NCBI GenBank assembly: GCA_013365325.1
Contig: JABVXV010000023.1
Span: 372,001 to 436,000, forward strand
Direction: 5' to 3'
DNA: 64,000 nt
From: Dipetalonema caudispina
Lineage: Eukaryota > Nematoda > Chromadorea > Rhabditida > Onchocercidae
Of the stretch, positions 63,873 to 64,000 are shown piece after piece; position 1 is the first letter of the stretch; each line of letters begins with the position of its first letter. Made by a program: the position numbers and the translations under genes. The notes under the pieces were generated by a model. It made no database searches. It saw only the letters and a list, made by a program, of their open reading frames with translations, and was not told the DNA's origin.

Positions 63873-64000
63873 GTTGGTCAATTTTCAAACCAAAGTTTAT
63901 TCAACTTTTCGAAATTCAATTTTTAGGACCATTCATTTAATAGATAGATTTAATTCAGAGATTCGTTAAAGGCGAGTGAATTATTATACAGTTTAATAAG

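Overview
This window reads as nuclear DNA of a nematode, most likely a filarial (spirurid) worm. It is strongly AT-rich. Genes are split into short exons by introns with GT..AG ends and TTTCAG-type 3' splice sites. Several start codons follow a TTTCAG-like acceptor with no upstream exon, as expected for trans-spliced leaders. Recognisable proteins include nematode-named genes (UNC-50, UNC-69). I built the gene models by hand from splice sites and reading phase; where a total protein length is given, the exon phases close exactly.

Layout. 1-640 (-): N-terminal part of a Cys-loop ligand-gated ion channel, cut by the window edge. 1621-1799 (+): a possible exon of unknown function. 4658-6904 (-): UNC-50 homologue, six exons, 311 aa. 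7828-7938 (-): OST4, a 36-residue subunit of oligosaccharyltransferase, placed just upstream of unc-50 on the same strand. 9399-10181 (+): UNC-69/SCOC, 113 aa. 12662-14050 (-): linker histone H1, 245 aa. 14051-18219 holds no gene I can support but has two short perfect hairpins.

18220-30718 is a distinct accessory-like region. It has a divergent pair of unrecognised genes: a 591-aa protein on (-) with a duplicated N-terminal exon and a 300-bp AAT repeat in an intron, and a 618-aa serine-rich repetitive protein on (+) with a GC-AG intron. Downstream lies a pair of about 525-bp direct repeats.

30719-34944 (+): a 415-aa four-transmembrane protein in nine exons. 36855-38570 (-): ARF1-type GTPase, 181 aa. 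40283-42987 (+): CD2BP2/U5-52K with a degenerate GYF domain, 348 aa. 44123-44551 (+): TOM7, 58 aa. 45332-47981 (-): unrecognised 230-aa gene. 48891-56210 (+): DDX55/Spb4 RNA helicase, 12 exons, about 571 aa, with a 120-aa membrane-protein gene nested on the same strand in its first intron. 57122-57901 (-): G-protein gamma subunit, 73 aa, with a broken reading frame inside its intron. 58139-63872 (+): RRP5/PDCD11, at least 14 exons, running off the right edge.

Most named genes are conserved housekeeping functions: secretory traffic (UNC-50, ARF1, OST4, UNC-69), nuclear RNA and ribosome biogenesis (DDX55, RRP5, CD2BP2), mitochondrial import (TOM7), chromatin (H1) and signalling (G gamma, ion channel). 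DDX55 and RRP5, about 2 kb apart on the same strand, both act in pre-rRNA processing. No tRNA, rRNA, CRISPR or complete transposon was seen.
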